DNA of 50,227 nucleotides from Candidatus Zambryskiibacteriota bacterium (GTDB taxonomy: Bacteria > Patescibacteriota > Minisyncoccia > Phycocordibacterales > Zambryskibacteraceae). Numbering within the stretch: the stretch's first letter is position 1; each line of letters starts with the position of its first letter. Positions 15,289-29,200 of the stretch are shown here, piece by piece. Location of the stretch: positions 1 through 50,227 of the forward strand of contig JACPAD010000006.1 of NCBI GenBank assembly GCA_016180955.1, read 5' to 3'. Made by a program: the position numbers and the translations under genes. The notes below the pieces were generated by a model. That model did no database searches and had not been told where the DNA came from. It worked only from the letters and a program-made list of their open reading frames with translations.

Positions 15289-16050
15289 ATGTCTAAGCTT
15301 TCGACAGAGCCGTATAAGGGCGTGCAGGACTTCTATCCGGAGGATATGAAGATTCAAAATTACATTTTTGATACGTGGAAGAAGGTTGCCGAGAGGTTTG
15401 GGTATGAGGAATACAGCGCTTCCCCACTAGAGCCGACAGAGATATATACCGAAAAGTCCGGAGAAGAGATTGTCAACGAACAGACCTTTACCTTCACCGA
15501 CCGCGGCGGACGGTCTGTGACTCTGCGTCCAGAAATGACTCCGACCTTGGCGCGAATGGTGGCGGCACGAAGAAAGTCCCTGAAATTTCCACTGCGCTGG
15601 TACTCTATTCCTAATTTGTTCCGTTATGAAAGACCGCAACGCGGCAGACGCCGCGAACATTGGCAATTTAATGCCGACTTATTAGGAGTAATCGGTATTG
15701 AAGGAGATAAGGAGGTCCTCTCTCTGGCCTATGCAATTATGAAAGAGTTTAGAGCTAGAGACGAAGATTTCGAAATTAGAATCAATAATTCTGATATTGA
15801 CCTTTTCAGGGAAATTGCGCCGAATTTAGTCTTCGACCCAACACTTCTACGAGGGCAAACTTACTACACTGGAATGGTTTTTGAAGTCTTTGATACTAAT
15901 AAAGAAAATACGCGTGCACTAGCCGGAGGCGGAAGATACGATAACCTACTGGAAATATTCGGTGTTGAACCGGTGCCTGCCGTTGGCTTCGCTGTGGGAG
16001 ATATTACTATGGACGACTTTCTCGAAACACATAAATTACTACCGGGATGA
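15289..16050 (+). CDS. hisS: Shortened histidyl-tRNA synthetase (catalytic core only)
   Basis: 253 residues against about 420 usual. Class II motifs are present: motif 2 (LRPEMTPTLARM, RWYSIPNLFRYERPQRGRRREHWQ), the HisA motif as LLRGQTYYTG (usual RGLDYYTG) and motif 3 (AGGGRYDNL...VGFAVGDITM). The roughly 85-residue insertion domain between motif 2 and HisA is reduced to a few residues (NNSDIDLFREIAPNLVFDP). The C-terminal anticodon-binding domain is absent: the protein ends at ETHKLLPG. It could be a minimal HisRS, a HisZ-like paralog or a decayed copy; no hisG is nearby. The next gene overlaps its stop by 4 nt. Confidence 0.85.
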   Translation: MSKLSTEPYKGVQDFYPEDMKIQNYIFDTWKKVAERFGYEEYSASPLEPTEIYTEKSGEEIVNEQTFTFTDRGGRSVTLRPEMTPTLARMVAARRKSLKFPLRWYSIPNLFRYERPQRGRRREHWQFNADLLGVIGIEGDKEVLSLAYAIMKEFRARDEDFEIRINNSDIDLFREIAPNLVFDPTLLRGQTYYTGMVFEVFDTNKENTRALAGGGRYDNLLEIFGVEPVPAVGFAVGDITMDDFLETHKLLPG

Positions 16051-16622
16051 GGAAAATAGTTTTCGATATCGAGACCAAAAACTTTTTTCACGATGTCGGC
16101 TCTTCAGACCCGGCCAAGCTTGATATCGCTCTTGTCGCTATCCATGATTCCGAGACAGACAGCTACTCTTCTTATCTGGAAAGCGAGCTAAATAAACTCT
16201 GGCCCATTCTCGAGCGTGCCGACATGCTCATCGGCTTCACTTCTGAACATTTCGACATGCCACTCTTAAACAAATATTATCCCGGTGACCTGACCAAAAT
16301 AAAGCACCTGGATATTCTTAAAGAAATTAAGCAGAGTTATGGCCGCCGTATGAAGCTCGACCAATTGGCGGAAGGCACTCTCGGCAAGCACAAATCCGGA
16401 CATGGTTCGGACGCGCTCAAATGGTGGCGAGCGGGTGAGATAGAGAGAATCAGGCAATACTGCATTGATGACGTGCGCCTGACCAAAGAACTCTACGACC
16501 ATGCCCGTGCAAACAATAAACTAATGTTCAAAGAAGGTGGTCAGCTTAAAGAAATAAAATTAGATACGGCCGAATGGGAGAAACCGAGCGAGAGCAAACT
16601 AACCTTCTCCCTGCCCTTTTAG
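16047..16622 (+). CDS. RNase H-like 3'-5' exonuclease (YprB-type)
   Basis: 191 residues. The DEDD-type pattern is visible: VFDIETK (D, E), IGFTSEHFDMPLLNKYY (D) and IRQYCIDDVRLTKELYDHA (YxxxD). This places it in the ribonuclease H-like family with YprB/DUF2779 exonucleases, acting on RNA or DNA ends. It overlaps the hisS stop by 4 nt and precedes the DsbA-like gene, whose promoter lies over its 3' end. Confidence 0.82.
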   Translation: MRKIVFDIETKNFFHDVGSSDPAKLDIALVAIHDSETDSYSSYLESELNKLWPILERADMLIGFTSEHFDMPLLNKYYPGDLTKIKHLDILKEIKQSYGRRMKLDQLAEGTLGKHKSGHGSDALKWWRAGEIERIRQYCIDDVRLTKELYDHARANNKLMFKEGGQLKEIKLDTAEWEKPSESKLTFSLPF

Positions 16623-16642
16623 ATGTTATAATAACTTCACTT

Positions 16643-17335
16643 ATGGAAACAGAATCAAACAAGTTTTTAGTCCCGCTTGCGATAGTTGTTGCCGGAGCAC
16701 TAGTCTCGGGAGCGATATATTTCGGTGATTCGACCCCCTCGACAAGTTCAGGGCGAACAACGGATAATGCCAATACGGATATAGATATTGCTCCGGTAAG
16801 CAATAAGGACCACATCCGCGGTGCCTCTTCAGCCCGATTCTTCGTCATCGAATACTCCGATACCGAGTGCCCATTCTGCAAAACCTTCCACGGCACTATG
16901 AAGGAAGTTCTCCGCACTTACGGCAATGACGTGGCATGGGTCTACCGCCACTTTCCCATAGAGCAGCTCCACGCTAAAGCCATTAAGGAATCGGAGGCGA
17001 CGGAATGCGCAGCGGAGCAGGGCGGCAATCAGGCGTTCTGGACCTACACTGACAAAGTCTTTGAAAGGACTAATTCCAACGACTCTTTGCCGGAAAGTGA
17101 ATTACCTAAAATCGCAGCCGATATTGGCCTTAACGTGGGACAATTCAACTCATGCCTCTCAAGCGGCAAATATGCTGAAGCAGTTAAGAAGAGTGTTGAG
17201 GCAGCTGTCAAAGCCGGCGCGCGCGGCACTCCTTACTCTGTCATAGTGGACCAGGAGGGTGAAGTAAAAAATATTATTAATGGCGCCGAGCCGCTTGCCA
17301 ATGTCAAAGCCAAGCTCGACGCGCTTCTAAAATAG
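16643..17335 (+). CDS. DsbA-like thiol:disulfide oxidoreductase, membrane-anchored
   Basis: 230 residues from the ATG at 16643. An N-terminal anchor helix (FLVPLAIVVAGALVSGAIYF) precedes a short linker and a thioredoxin/DsbA domain with active site ECPFCKTFH, VAWVYRHFPIEQLH, and cis-Pro loop GTPYSV. It should oxidise or isomerise disulfides outside the membrane, fitting the Cys-rich secreted proteins at 1.5-4.6 kb. TGTTATAAT lies 10 nt before the ATG. The linker TPSTSSGRTT is encoded by a REP-like motif shared with the pseudopilin at 46.6 kb. Confidence 0.92.
   Translation: METESNKFLVPLAIVVAGALVSGAIYFGDSTPSTSSGRTTDNANTDIDIAPVSNKDHIRGASSARFFVIEYSDTECPFCKTFHGTMKEVLRTYGNDVAWVYRHFPIEQLHAKAIKESEATECAAEQGGNQAFWTYTDKVFERTNSNDSLPESELPKIAADIGLNVGQFNSCLSSGKYAEAVKKSVEAAVKAGARGTPYSVIVDQEGEVKNIINGAEPLANVKAKLDALLK
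16733..16762 (+). repeat. REP-like motif inside the DsbA-like gene
   Basis: CCCCCTCGACAAGTTCAGGG followed by CGAACAACGG; the same motif with few changes occurs at 46633-46661. In frame in both genes. Confidence 0.65.
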
Positions 17336-17343
17336 CTTTATTA

Positions 17344-18849
17344 CTAGACTCTATCTACTAAATACTTATATATCGCATACATTGCATAAGTATCTAAAGT
17401 GCAGTACTTCCTCAAGTCCTCCATTACTTTTTCTTTCTTTTCTGGACTAAAACCCTTAAGCACAGATTCCATCCACAAGCGCTGGGCCTGCCCGCCGCCC
17501 GAAATGTCGAGTTCCTTATAAGTAAGAGTCGGCAGAAGCGCCGGCAAGACCGCCTTGATCGAGGCCGAGCCGAAGAAATCTTTGTCTACGAACCAGCCCT
17601 TAGAGAACGGGACCATCAAGTCAATCATTCTGTCGTTGAGATTTTGGAGAAAATTAGCATACTCCGGATAAAGAGCAGCCATTTCGCTGTTTCTGGCTTT
17701 TTCAAACTTCATACTCCAAGAAACGACCGAGCCGCTATTGTCAAAGTCTTCGGCAAGATGCTTAAGAAGCGCTGGCACCGGATCGGAGTTCTCGGTATGG
17801 AGATACTCTTTATGAACAAGTTCTGCACTAGGACTTGATAAGATATGAAGAGAATACTGGAATGGCACTTGTTGGTACGGGTGGTAGCCGTCAAAGGCTG
17901 GTATCACGCCGGCCAAGGTTTCGTAATCGAGAAAGTGCAAAGGATACTCCAGCTCTTTAAGAAAATTATTTATTTCTTCTTTATCAAAGTACTGTTCCTC
18001 CGAGCGCATGGCTCTCACTTGCCTCTCCTGTCTCTCGGTGAGCGGACAATCCAGCGGGATATCATTTAGCACTTCTATACCATTATCTTCGAGCCAAGCG
18101 ACGGTCTCCGGCTTTAAGCTGCAGAGTTTAAGGATGCTGTATTGCGGAAGTTCCCCTTTCACAGCTCTGTAAATATCGAGCCACTCGGCCATTTCATCCA
18201 TTCCGCCGTTAAGATGTCGAGGGGAAATGTCCGGCATGATCTTGCTTGAGAGAACTTTGAAGGCTTTACCGATATTCTCGAGTGTTTCGGGAATTGCCTC
18301 ACGCACTTTCTCCGTAACTTCTGTTTTGGCAGTTATGCTCTCTGGATCAATATCTCCTTTACGCACGTATTTATTATTTACATAGAGAACATAAGCGTTA
18401 CGGACAGTAAACCCAGATTTTTCAATAACAATGGTCTGGAAAGTAAGGTCCGGTATATGCTCCGGCTTTACGGAGGTTGAAGATTTAATTTCGTAGAGAT
18501 TAAAAGTCTTGTCGCTTACTCTCTCGAGTACATCAAAAGTGGAGGTTATATTTTCTATTTCGAGTCTCCCTTGAAGAATTACTTTAGTGCCTTTCTTTAT
18601 CTCACTGAGAGTTATTTGCGGCAGAGCGTAATACATTGTGCCGGAAAAGTCGCCATCTTCCTTCTTGTATCCAAGCTTTACCGCCTCGGGAAATAATTTC
18701 TCCGCATAGCCCTCGAACAAGGCGCCTTCGTCGAAGCGCAGTTGGAGCTCCTCATCCGGAACGGGAAGCTTGTCCTTATCGAACTTTTTGAGCCACAGCC
18801 AAGCTGGATGCTTGAGAAACATCATGAACTCGGACTTGGATACAACCAT
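17344..18849 (-). CDS. DUF2779-type nuclease: PD-(D/E)XK domain plus RNase H-like domain
   Basis: 501 residues from the ATG at 18849 (MVVSKSEFMMFLKHP); TAGAAT lies 8 nt before it. An in-frame ATG at 18867 would give 507. The N-terminal half carries a RecB/Cas4-like PD-(D/E)XK core (VILQGRLEIEN, FNLYEIKSSTSVK). The C-terminal half (about 300-501) is DUF2779/RNase H-like (LHFLDYETLAGVIPAFDGYHPYQQVPFQYS, VSWSMKFEKARN, YCTLDTYAMYAIY). It is a predicted DNA or RNA processing enzyme. It is convergent with the dsbA-like gene, with 8 nt between the stops. Confidence 0.82.
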   Translation of the reverse strand: MVVSKSEFMMFLKHPAWLWLKKFDKDKLPVPDEELQLRFDEGALFEGYAEKLFPEAVKLGYKKEDGDFSGTMYYALPQITLSEIKKGTKVILQGRLEIENITSTFDVLERVSDKTFNLYEIKSSTSVKPEHIPDLTFQTIVIEKSGFTVRNAYVLYVNNKYVRKGDIDPESITAKTEVTEKVREAIPETLENIGKAFKVLSSKIMPDISPRHLNGGMDEMAEWLDIYRAVKGELPQYSILKLCSLKPETVAWLEDNGIEVLNDIPLDCPLTERQERQVRAMRSEEQYFDKEEINNFLKELEYPLHFLDYETLAGVIPAFDGYHPYQQVPFQYSLHILSSPSAELVHKEYLHTENSDPVPALLKHLAEDFDNSGSVVSWSMKFEKARNSEMAALYPEYANFLQNLNDRMIDLMVPFSKGWFVDKDFFGSASIKAVLPALLPTLTYKELDISGGGQAQRLWMESVLKGFSPEKKEKVMEDLRKYCTLDTYAMYAIYKYLVDRV

Positions 18850-18870
18850 AGGTGTGTATTCTATCATGTT

Positions 18871-18902
18871 GACCCCTCCACACCTCCCCTTGGCAGGGGA
18901 GG
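18871..18902. repeat. REP-like hairpin with CTTGGC centre
   Basis: CCTCCCCTTGGCAGGGGAGG forms a hairpin; a related sequence lies in dnaG at 21257-21291. Confidence 0.55.
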
Positions 18903-18914
18903 TATTAAAAAACC

Positions 18915-18951
18915 TTACGTTACAATTTGTCTACAGACAATAAATAACGTA
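18915..18951. repeat. Dispersed palindromic element, copy C
   Basis: TACGTTA / TAACGTA outer arms and core TTGTCTACAGACAA. Confidence 0.7.
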
Positions 18952-19018
18952 TACATCGACTTCCAGCTATAGCGTGAAGTTAATGTGTAGGATTTTTTAG
19001 AATAATTAGGTTAATTAG

Positions 19019-19062
19019 CCCCGACGCGCGAAGCGGTCGGGGTCCCGACCGGAGCGTCGGGA
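19019..19062. other. Two tandem GC-rich hairpins beyond hicA
   Basis: CCCCGAC...GTCGGGG and TCCCGACCGGAGCGTCGGGA lie just beyond the outer direct repeat; they may terminate hicBA transcription, although no T-tract follows. Confidence 0.4.
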
Positions 19063-19067
19063 AAATT

Positions 19068-19132
19068 TTAATACCCCCTCAATCTATCTATTTTCTCGTG
19101 CTGTCTTATCTTCTCATGGGCTTTGGCTTCGA
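19068..19132 (-). repeat. 65-bp direct repeat, outer copy (remnant of the rpoD 3' end)
   Basis: Matches 19681-19745 with one difference (19098). It encodes the last residues of sigma factor ([19 protein letters not shown]-stop); the difference is synonymous (His codon). With the copy at rpoD it brackets hicBA. Confidence 0.85.
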
Positions 19133-19144
19133 GGTCTTAATCAT

Positions 19145-19375
19145 CTACTTAAGTAAGCGCTGCAGTTCTTTGGCAGAAATTTTAGCTTGGTTTAGTATCT
19201 GTCGAATTAACCACTTGGGTAAAGTGCCTGGATGAATGGGTACGGATGTCTGCCGAGTGGAATCAGCAACATGTTGTAATCTCACATGACTGCCGACTTG
19301 TCTTACTATCCGGAACCCAGCTTTTATTAAGACTTTAACGAGCTCTCTTGACCTGAATATCGGCAAGAAACTCAT
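19145..19375 (-). CDS. hicA: HicA-family mRNA interferase toxin (second pair)
   Basis: 76 residues. FRSRELVKVLIKAGFRIVRQVGSHVRLQH carries the GSHxR catalytic His region, then SVPIHPGTLPKWLIRQILNQA. It has a different sequence from the HicA at 10131, so this is an independent acquisition. It overlaps the hicB stop by 1 nt (TAATG). It lies within the 65-bp direct repeats. Confidence 0.9.
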   Translation of the reverse strand: MSFLPIFRSRELVKVLIKAGFRIVRQVGSHVRLQHVADSTRQTSVPIHPGTLPKWLIRQILNQAKISAKELQRLLK

Positions 19376-19644
19376 TAGGCAAGTTGAATAATGCGGGACT
19401 TTGGCAATTTACCGACGACCTTTCTGCTATCATCAATGATTATTTTATTTTCATTTATGACGCACTCGCAGTATAACTCCAAAGCTTCTTTAGCCATTTT
19501 CTTAGCTTTTACAAGAGTGCGACCAAAGGTAACAACTTGAGGCAAACTGACACCCTTCACCAAGTAAGCATTGTCGCTTTTGTTAAGCCAAATATTAACC
19601 TTGAAATCGCCATATTTTGTTCTGATAGAATATGTTTTTTTCAT
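19375..19644 (-). CDS. hicB: HicB-family antitoxin (second pair)
   Basis: About 89 residues from the ATG at 19644 (MKKTYSIRTKYGDFKVNIW); an ATG at 19653 is only 4 nt from a TATAAT box (19658-19663) and is less likely. The HicB fold is visible in DNAYLVKGVSLPQVVTFGRTLVKAKKMAKEALELY. It has its own promoter between the rpoD stop and its start, so it is not dependent on the rpoB-rpoD operon. Confidence 0.82.
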   Translation of the reverse strand: MKKTYSIRTKYGDFKVNIWLNKSDNAYLVKGVSLPQVVTFGRTLVKAKKMAKEALELYCECVINENKIIIDDSRKVVGKLPKSRIIQLA

Positions 19645-19680
19645 TTTTCGCATATCTATTATAACGCAGAAACGAAGAAA

Positions 19681-19745
19681 TTAATACCCCCTCAATCTAT
19701 CTATTTTCTCATGCTGTCTTATCTTCTCATGGGCTTTGGCTTCGA
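19681..19745 (-). repeat. 65-bp direct repeat, rpoD-borne copy
   Basis: This is the functional 3' end of rpoD including the stop. The repeat starts exactly at the stop codon side and extends 65 bp into the gene. Confidence 0.85.
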
Positions 19746-20913
19746 TTTGGCGGATGCGCTCGCGGGTAACGCCAAAGACCTTGCCCACTTCTTCGAGCGT
19801 ATGAGTGTAGCCGTCAAGGAGACCATGCCTCATCTCAAGAATTTTTCTTTCTTTCGGCGGCAAGTCATTGAGAATTTCTCGTACTTGGTCTGAAACGATG
19901 CGACGCGATGAATCCTGGTCGGGAGAAAGAATCTTATCGTCAGCGAGAAAGTCGCCGAGCTTCGATTTGTCATCATCGGACTCCCCCACTGGCGTCTCGA
20001 GCGAGACGGTGGCTTGGTCAATCTTCTCTATCTGATAGATTTTGTCGACATCAAGATTCATTTCCATGGCAATCTCTTCCGGCAAGGGTTCGCGGCCGAG
20101 GTCTTGCGTTAGCCGACGCACTACTTGCTTATACTTGGCAATGGTCTCGACCATATGCACCGGCACGCGGATGGTGCGGCTCTGGTCGGCCAGAGCGCGA
20201 GTGATGGCTTGGCGAATCCACCAAGTGGCGTAGGTTGAGAATTTGAATCCTTTGGTCCAGTCGAACTTTTCCACCGCTTTATGAAGGCCGAGATTCCCTT
20301 CCTGAATAAGGTCGAGAAGCGTTAGGTCCGGACTGCGGTTGGCGTATTTTTTAGCAATGGAGACAACAAGACGGAGGTTGGCCTTCATCAAGAGATTTTT
20401 AGCATCCATATCTCCCGCTTCAATACGTTTGGCCAGTTCCTTCTCCATAGCGCCAGCAATCAAGGGATACTGGCCGATTTCGCGCAGATACATTTGGATG
20501 GAATCGTATGACGAGTCGCCTCTCGAGTAAGAATATTTCTTGTCTGTAACTTCCTTTGGAATCTCCAGGAGTCCGCCGCTTTCCAGTATGTCAATGCCGA
20601 GAGTATGGAGCTTCTCGTATAGTTCGTCCAGAAAAATAATATCATTCTCGATAGTCGGGAACTCGCGCAGTATTTCGTCATAAGTGACGAAGCCGCGCTC
20701 TTTGCCGCGAGCAATCAGTTTCGCGGTCTTAAGCGAGAGATCGAGCTCCCGTTTAGAAAGATTTTTTTTAACCTTCTTTTTTAAAGCAGTTTTCTTTATT
20801 TTGACTGCAGTCTTTTTAGACTTTTTGATAAGCTTCTTTTTAGAAGTTTCTTTTACTATTCTATTCTTTTGTTTACCCCGAGTATTCTCGAGGGGTTTTT
20901 TACTTTTTTTCAA
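19681..20913 (-). CDS. rpoD: Primary sigma factor RpoD (sigma-70)
   Basis: 410 residues. The N-terminus is a long Lys-rich tract ([20 protein letters not shown]) followed by a region 1.1-like helix set. Region 1.2/2 is complete ([71 protein letters not shown]). Regions 3 and 4 follow ([37 protein letters not shown]). It is the housekeeping factor that reads the TTGACA/TATAAT promoters seen across this window. It is last in the rpoB-rpoC-dnaG-rpoD run. Its 3' end is duplicated beyond hicBA. Confidence 0.97.
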   Translation of the reverse strand: MKKSKKPLENTRGKQKNRIVKETSKKKLIKKSKKTAVKIKKTALKKKVKKNLSKRELDLSLKTAKLIARGKERGFVTYDEILREFPTIENDIIFLDELYEKLHTLGIDILESGGLLEIPKEVTDKKYSYSRGDSSYDSIQMYLREIGQYPLIAGAMEKELAKRIEAGDMDAKNLLMKANLRLVVSIAKKYANRSPDLTLLDLIQEGNLGLHKAVEKFDWTKGFKFSTYATWWIRQAITRALADQSRTIRVPVHMVETIAKYKQVVRRLTQDLGREPLPEEIAMEMNLDVDKIYQIEKIDQATVSLETPVGESDDDKSKLGDFLADDKILSPDQDSSRRIVSDQVREILNDLPPKERKILEMRHGLLDGYTHTLEEVGKVFGVTRERIRQIEAKAHEKIRQHEKIDRLRGY

Positions 20914-21238
20914 GACGCGTTTTATATTTTACAATGCTTTTTTCTGTTCGAGAATACTAATGTTCTTTAATACCTCTTGAATGCGCTTGGTGAGTTTTCT
21001 TGCTCGCTTCTCATCTTTAGACGTTTCAGCTCCCGAGAGCGCAACTTTAAGACCGGCAAGTTCTTCGTGCAATAACTCTTGGGAGAGATTGTCTTCAAGC
21101 TCTTTTTTTTCTTTCTTAAGCTCTTTTTTTTCGGGAGAGGCCTCCGGCAATTCCTTGATCCAGAGCTTCACTTCCCAAAGCCGCTCTTCAATCAATTCTT
21201 TGTGAGAACGTTCTGGTTTCTCCATCCCCTCCGGCCTG

Positions 21239-21291
21239 ACTTGAGCATGCTCAAGTCCCTCCCCCTTGCCAAGGGAAAGGTTGGTGGAGGT
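21239..21291. repeat. Palindromic/REP-like insertion inside dnaG
   Basis: Perfect palindrome ACTTGAGCATGCTCAAGT (21239-21256) next to a CCTTGCCAAGG-centred stretch related to 18871-18902. In frame with dnaG. Confidence 0.6.
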
Positions 21292-22532
21292 CTTTCGCAA
21301 GTCATCCCAAATCACCTCCTCTTTGATGCCGGTGCGCGAGGTCATAAGTGAGACAAAGTGCGAACGTTCGATCGAACTCTGGAGAAGTGCTATCATCGGC
21401 AACACTTTCTTTTCAATCAATTTGCCCAGTTTACGGCGGTCTTTTTCTTCTTCCAGCGCGCGGTCAAGAAAGTGTTCGACGGCAGGCAACGCTTGCCGCA
21501 GAATCTCCTTCCAAGCTTCCGAACTAGACTTAACCATATCCGCGGGATCTTTTCCAATCGGCAATTTTGCGATTTTAACTTCAAGACCGAGGGAAAGAGC
21601 GAGTACTGTGGCCTTTTCCGCGGCCATTTGTCCCGCCTTGTCGCCGTCGAAGGCAAGAATGATACGGGGAGAGAGTTTCTTCAAACGTTCGAGATGGGCA
21701 CGGGTAAAAGCGGTGCCGGAAGAAGCCACAGTGTTGTCTACGCCGGCTTGGTGGCTAAGCACCAAGTCGATCTGACCCTCTACAAGCACGGCGTAATTTT
21801 TCTTTCTAATCTTCTCTTTTGCCTTATCCAGACCGTAAAGTATCTCGCTTTTGGTAAAAAGAATAGTATCCGGACTATTGAGATACTTGGGAAGTCCGGC
21901 TTCCTCTTGGAAGCCGGACTTCTTTAGTGCTCTTCCAGAAAAAGCAATAACTTCTCCGCTCGAGTCAGCGATAGGAAAGATTAGCCGGTCGCGGAAAACA
22001 TCATACGGCTCTTTGTTTGCCTCTGTTACCGGTTTGATAAGCCCTGCTTTGATAAGAACCTCTTTGCTGTAGCCGAGCGCCGATAAGTGATGGTAGAGAG
22101 TGCGCCATTCAGGCAGTGCATAGCCGATACGCCAATTTTTGAAGGACTCAGCATTTAAGCCGCGCGATAGAAGATACTTTCGCGCCGGCTCATTTTTTTT
22201 CAACTGATTTTCAAAGAACAATACGGCATCCTCAAGGGCGCGATACATCCGCTCTTTCTCGTCCCTTTCCCGGCTCGCTTCCGGACGATATTTAAGCTCA
22301 ACGCCTGCACGCTCCGCAAGCATCTTAAGCGCCTCGCGGAAGTCCAGTCCTTCAAACTCCTCAACAAAAGTAAAGATGTCCCCTTTGGCCCCGCAACCGA
22401 AGCAGTAGTAGCTTTGCCGCGAGGGCGAGACGAAGAATGAAGGAGTCTTTTCGTTATGGAAGGGACAGCGCGCTTTAAAACTTTGGCCGGCTTTTTCAAG
22501 CTTGACGTAGTTGCCGACGACTTCGGCTATAT

Positions 22533-26205
<3,673 letters not shown>

Positions 26206-26213
<8 letters not shown>

Positions 26214-29200
26214 GGGACGGATTATTTTTCTTTAGTTCTACATCGAGTGAAAGACCTCGAAGGTTATTCAGTAATACGTTAAAGGATGCGGGCAAGTTCG
26301 GTTCCGGTATCTTCTCGCTTTTTACTATTGCGTCGAAAGCGGCCGAGCGCCCAACGATATCATCCGACTTGATAGTCAGCATTTCACGGAGAGTATGCCC
26401 CGCGCCGTGACCCAAAAGCGCCCAGACCTCCATCTCACCGAAGCGCTGGCCGCCATTTTGAGCCTTGCCGCCCAAGGGCTGTTGAGTGATAAGCGAGTAC
26501 GGACCGATGGAGCGCATATGAATCTTGTCTTCTACCATATGATGAAGCTTTAAGACATACATGTAGCCGATGGCAATATCCTGGTCGAATGAAGCGCCAG
26601 TGCGGCCGTCAAATAGCTTGACTTTGCCGTTCTCGGCAATACCCGCCTTGGAGAGTTCCTCTTTAATCTCTTCTTCGGTGGCACCGGCAAAAGGCGGTAC
26701 AACCGCCTGATAATTCAAAGTATGGGCGGCCAGACCCAAATGCATCTCAAGAATTTGTCCGAGATTCATGCGGGAAGGTACACCAAGAGGCGTCAAGATA
26801 ACATCGATAGGAGTGCCGTCTGTCATGTAAGGCATGTCCTCGACTGGTAGGATTCTGGAGATGACTCCCTTGTTGCCGTGACGACCGGCCAGCTTGTCGC
26901 CGACACTGACATTTCTAAGCTGGGCTACCTGAATATTAATTTGTTTTAATACTCCTGAATCAAGCTTGTCGCCTTTCTCGCGAGAAAAGACCTGGACGGA
27001 GATGACGCGACCGCGCTTGCCACCTTCCATGCGCTTAGAAGTATCCTTGACGTCTCTGGCTTTCTCGCCGAAAAGCGAGCGCAGCAACCGCTCCTCGGGA
27101 GTAAGCTGACTCTCGCCTTTCGGCGTGATCTTGCCGACGAGGATGTCTCCCGGGCGGACTTCCGCACCGACGCGGACAATACCGTCTTCCGCAAGGTTCT
27201 TTAACTTGGATTCGCCGACATTGGGAATGTCGCAAGTGGTCAACTCCGGGCCGAGCTTGGTATCGCGGACGTTAACGGTAAATTCTTCGATGTGGACGGA
27301 TGTGAATTTGCTCTTCTCGACCAGCCGCTCGGAGATAATGATGGCGTCTTCGTAGTTGGCGCCGGACCAAGACATGAAAGCAACCAGCACATTCTGGCCC
27401 ACGGCCATTTGGCCATTGGCTGAAGAAGAAGTATCCGCTAGCACCGCGTCTTTCTTCACTTTCTCTCCGAGCTCGACTGATGGACGCTGGTGGAAGGCGG
27501 TAAAGCCGTTAGTCATTGAGAAGTTTACCAGCGGGAATTCGTGCTCTTTGCCTTTAGCGTCTTTTACTTTGATTATTTTAGCATCAACATGCGAGACTAC
27601 TCCTTCGACGTTCGAGAAGACGATGCGGCCCGTGTCGCGAATTGCCGTTTCCTCAATACCGGTGGCGACGAGCGGCATCTCTGGGACAACGCAAGGTGTT
27701 GCTTGTTTCTGCATGTTGGAACCCATGAGTGCGCGGTTGGCATCGTCGTGGTTTAAAAACGGGATCATGGAAGTGGCAACAGAAAAAGCCTGATTAGTAG
27801 CCACGTCCATAAAGTGGACTTGGGATTTGGGAGTAGTGGTGGGAGTCCCCTTGTGCCGCACTTCTATCATATTCGGCAGAAGCGTACCATCTTCAATCGG
27901 CGTAGCGGCATGAGCAATGTTGAAATTTTCTTCTTCCAAAGCATTCAAATACTTAATCTCGTGGGTGACAACGCTGTCTTTAACCACCGCATACGGAGTT
28001 TCAATCATGCCGAATTCATTGACTCTGGCGTAGGAAGAGAGACGTAGAATAAGACCGATGTTCGGACCTTCCGGAGTCTGGATTGGACAGAGCCTGCCGT
28101 AGTGGGAAGGATGGACGTCGCGCACTTCGTAACCGGCCCGGGCGCGGTTGAGGCCGCCCGGACCTAAAGCCGAGACGGTGCGCAAATGTTCAAGCTCCTC
28201 TAGAGCGTTAGTTTGCTGCATAAATTGAGAGAGCTGGTTGGTGGTGAAAAATTCCTTGATTCTCGCTTGTAGTGGCTTCGGAGAAATAAATTGGACAGGC
28301 AACGTAACATCGGTATCAATGGTGGACATCCTGTTTTGAATATTTCTCTTAATCTGGGCCATGCCCACGCGGATTTTCTGCTGGAAGAGTTCGCCGACAA
28401 AGCGCACGCGGCGAGAGCCGAGATGGTCTATGTCATCTTCCGTCGAACCAGGAGCGACATTGAGCTCAATGATGTGAGAAATGATGGTGACCAAGTCGGA
28501 GAGCGAGAGAGTGCGGCGCTCAATCTCTTTTGCGGTCTCTTTAACTCCGAAACGGTTGTTGAAGCGGAAGCGGCCTACGCGCGAGAGGTCGTAGCGTTCT
28601 TTGTCGAAGATGGAACGGACGAACTCAAGGGCATTTTCGGGAGATGCAAGGTCGCCATCGCGCAAGCGACGGTGAATCTCGACGGCCGCTTCATCAATAG
28701 AGGTTGTGTGATCTTTAGCTAGGGTCTTTTCAATAAAGTGCTTGGCGTGAGTATTGCTCTCGAAAAGCGCAAGAATCTTCTCGTTAGTGGCTACGCCAAA
28801 AGCGCGCAGAAGGGTGGTGATGGGAAACTTTCTCTTTCTGTCGATGCGTACATAAATGGTGCCATCCGCGTCCGTCTCAATCTCGATCCAAGCGCCGCGG
28901 CCGGGAATAATCTTGGCTCCGAAGGTTTTCTTGCCCTTAAGTTCTTGTGCGGTAAAGGAAACTCCGGTCGAGCGAGCCAGCTGCGGGACGATGACGCGCT
29001 CGATACCGGAAATGATAAAGGTGCCGTGAGTGGTCATGAGCGGCAGGTCGGCCATGAAAATCTCCTGCTCTTTCTCCGTACCCATTACCAAGTTTTTGAG
29101 CTTAACACGCACCTTAAGAGGGGCCTCATAGGAAGACTTCTTAATCTTGGCGGCGTATTCATCCGTCTTGGGTTCGGCGAGTTCGAAGTCGACGAAATCC

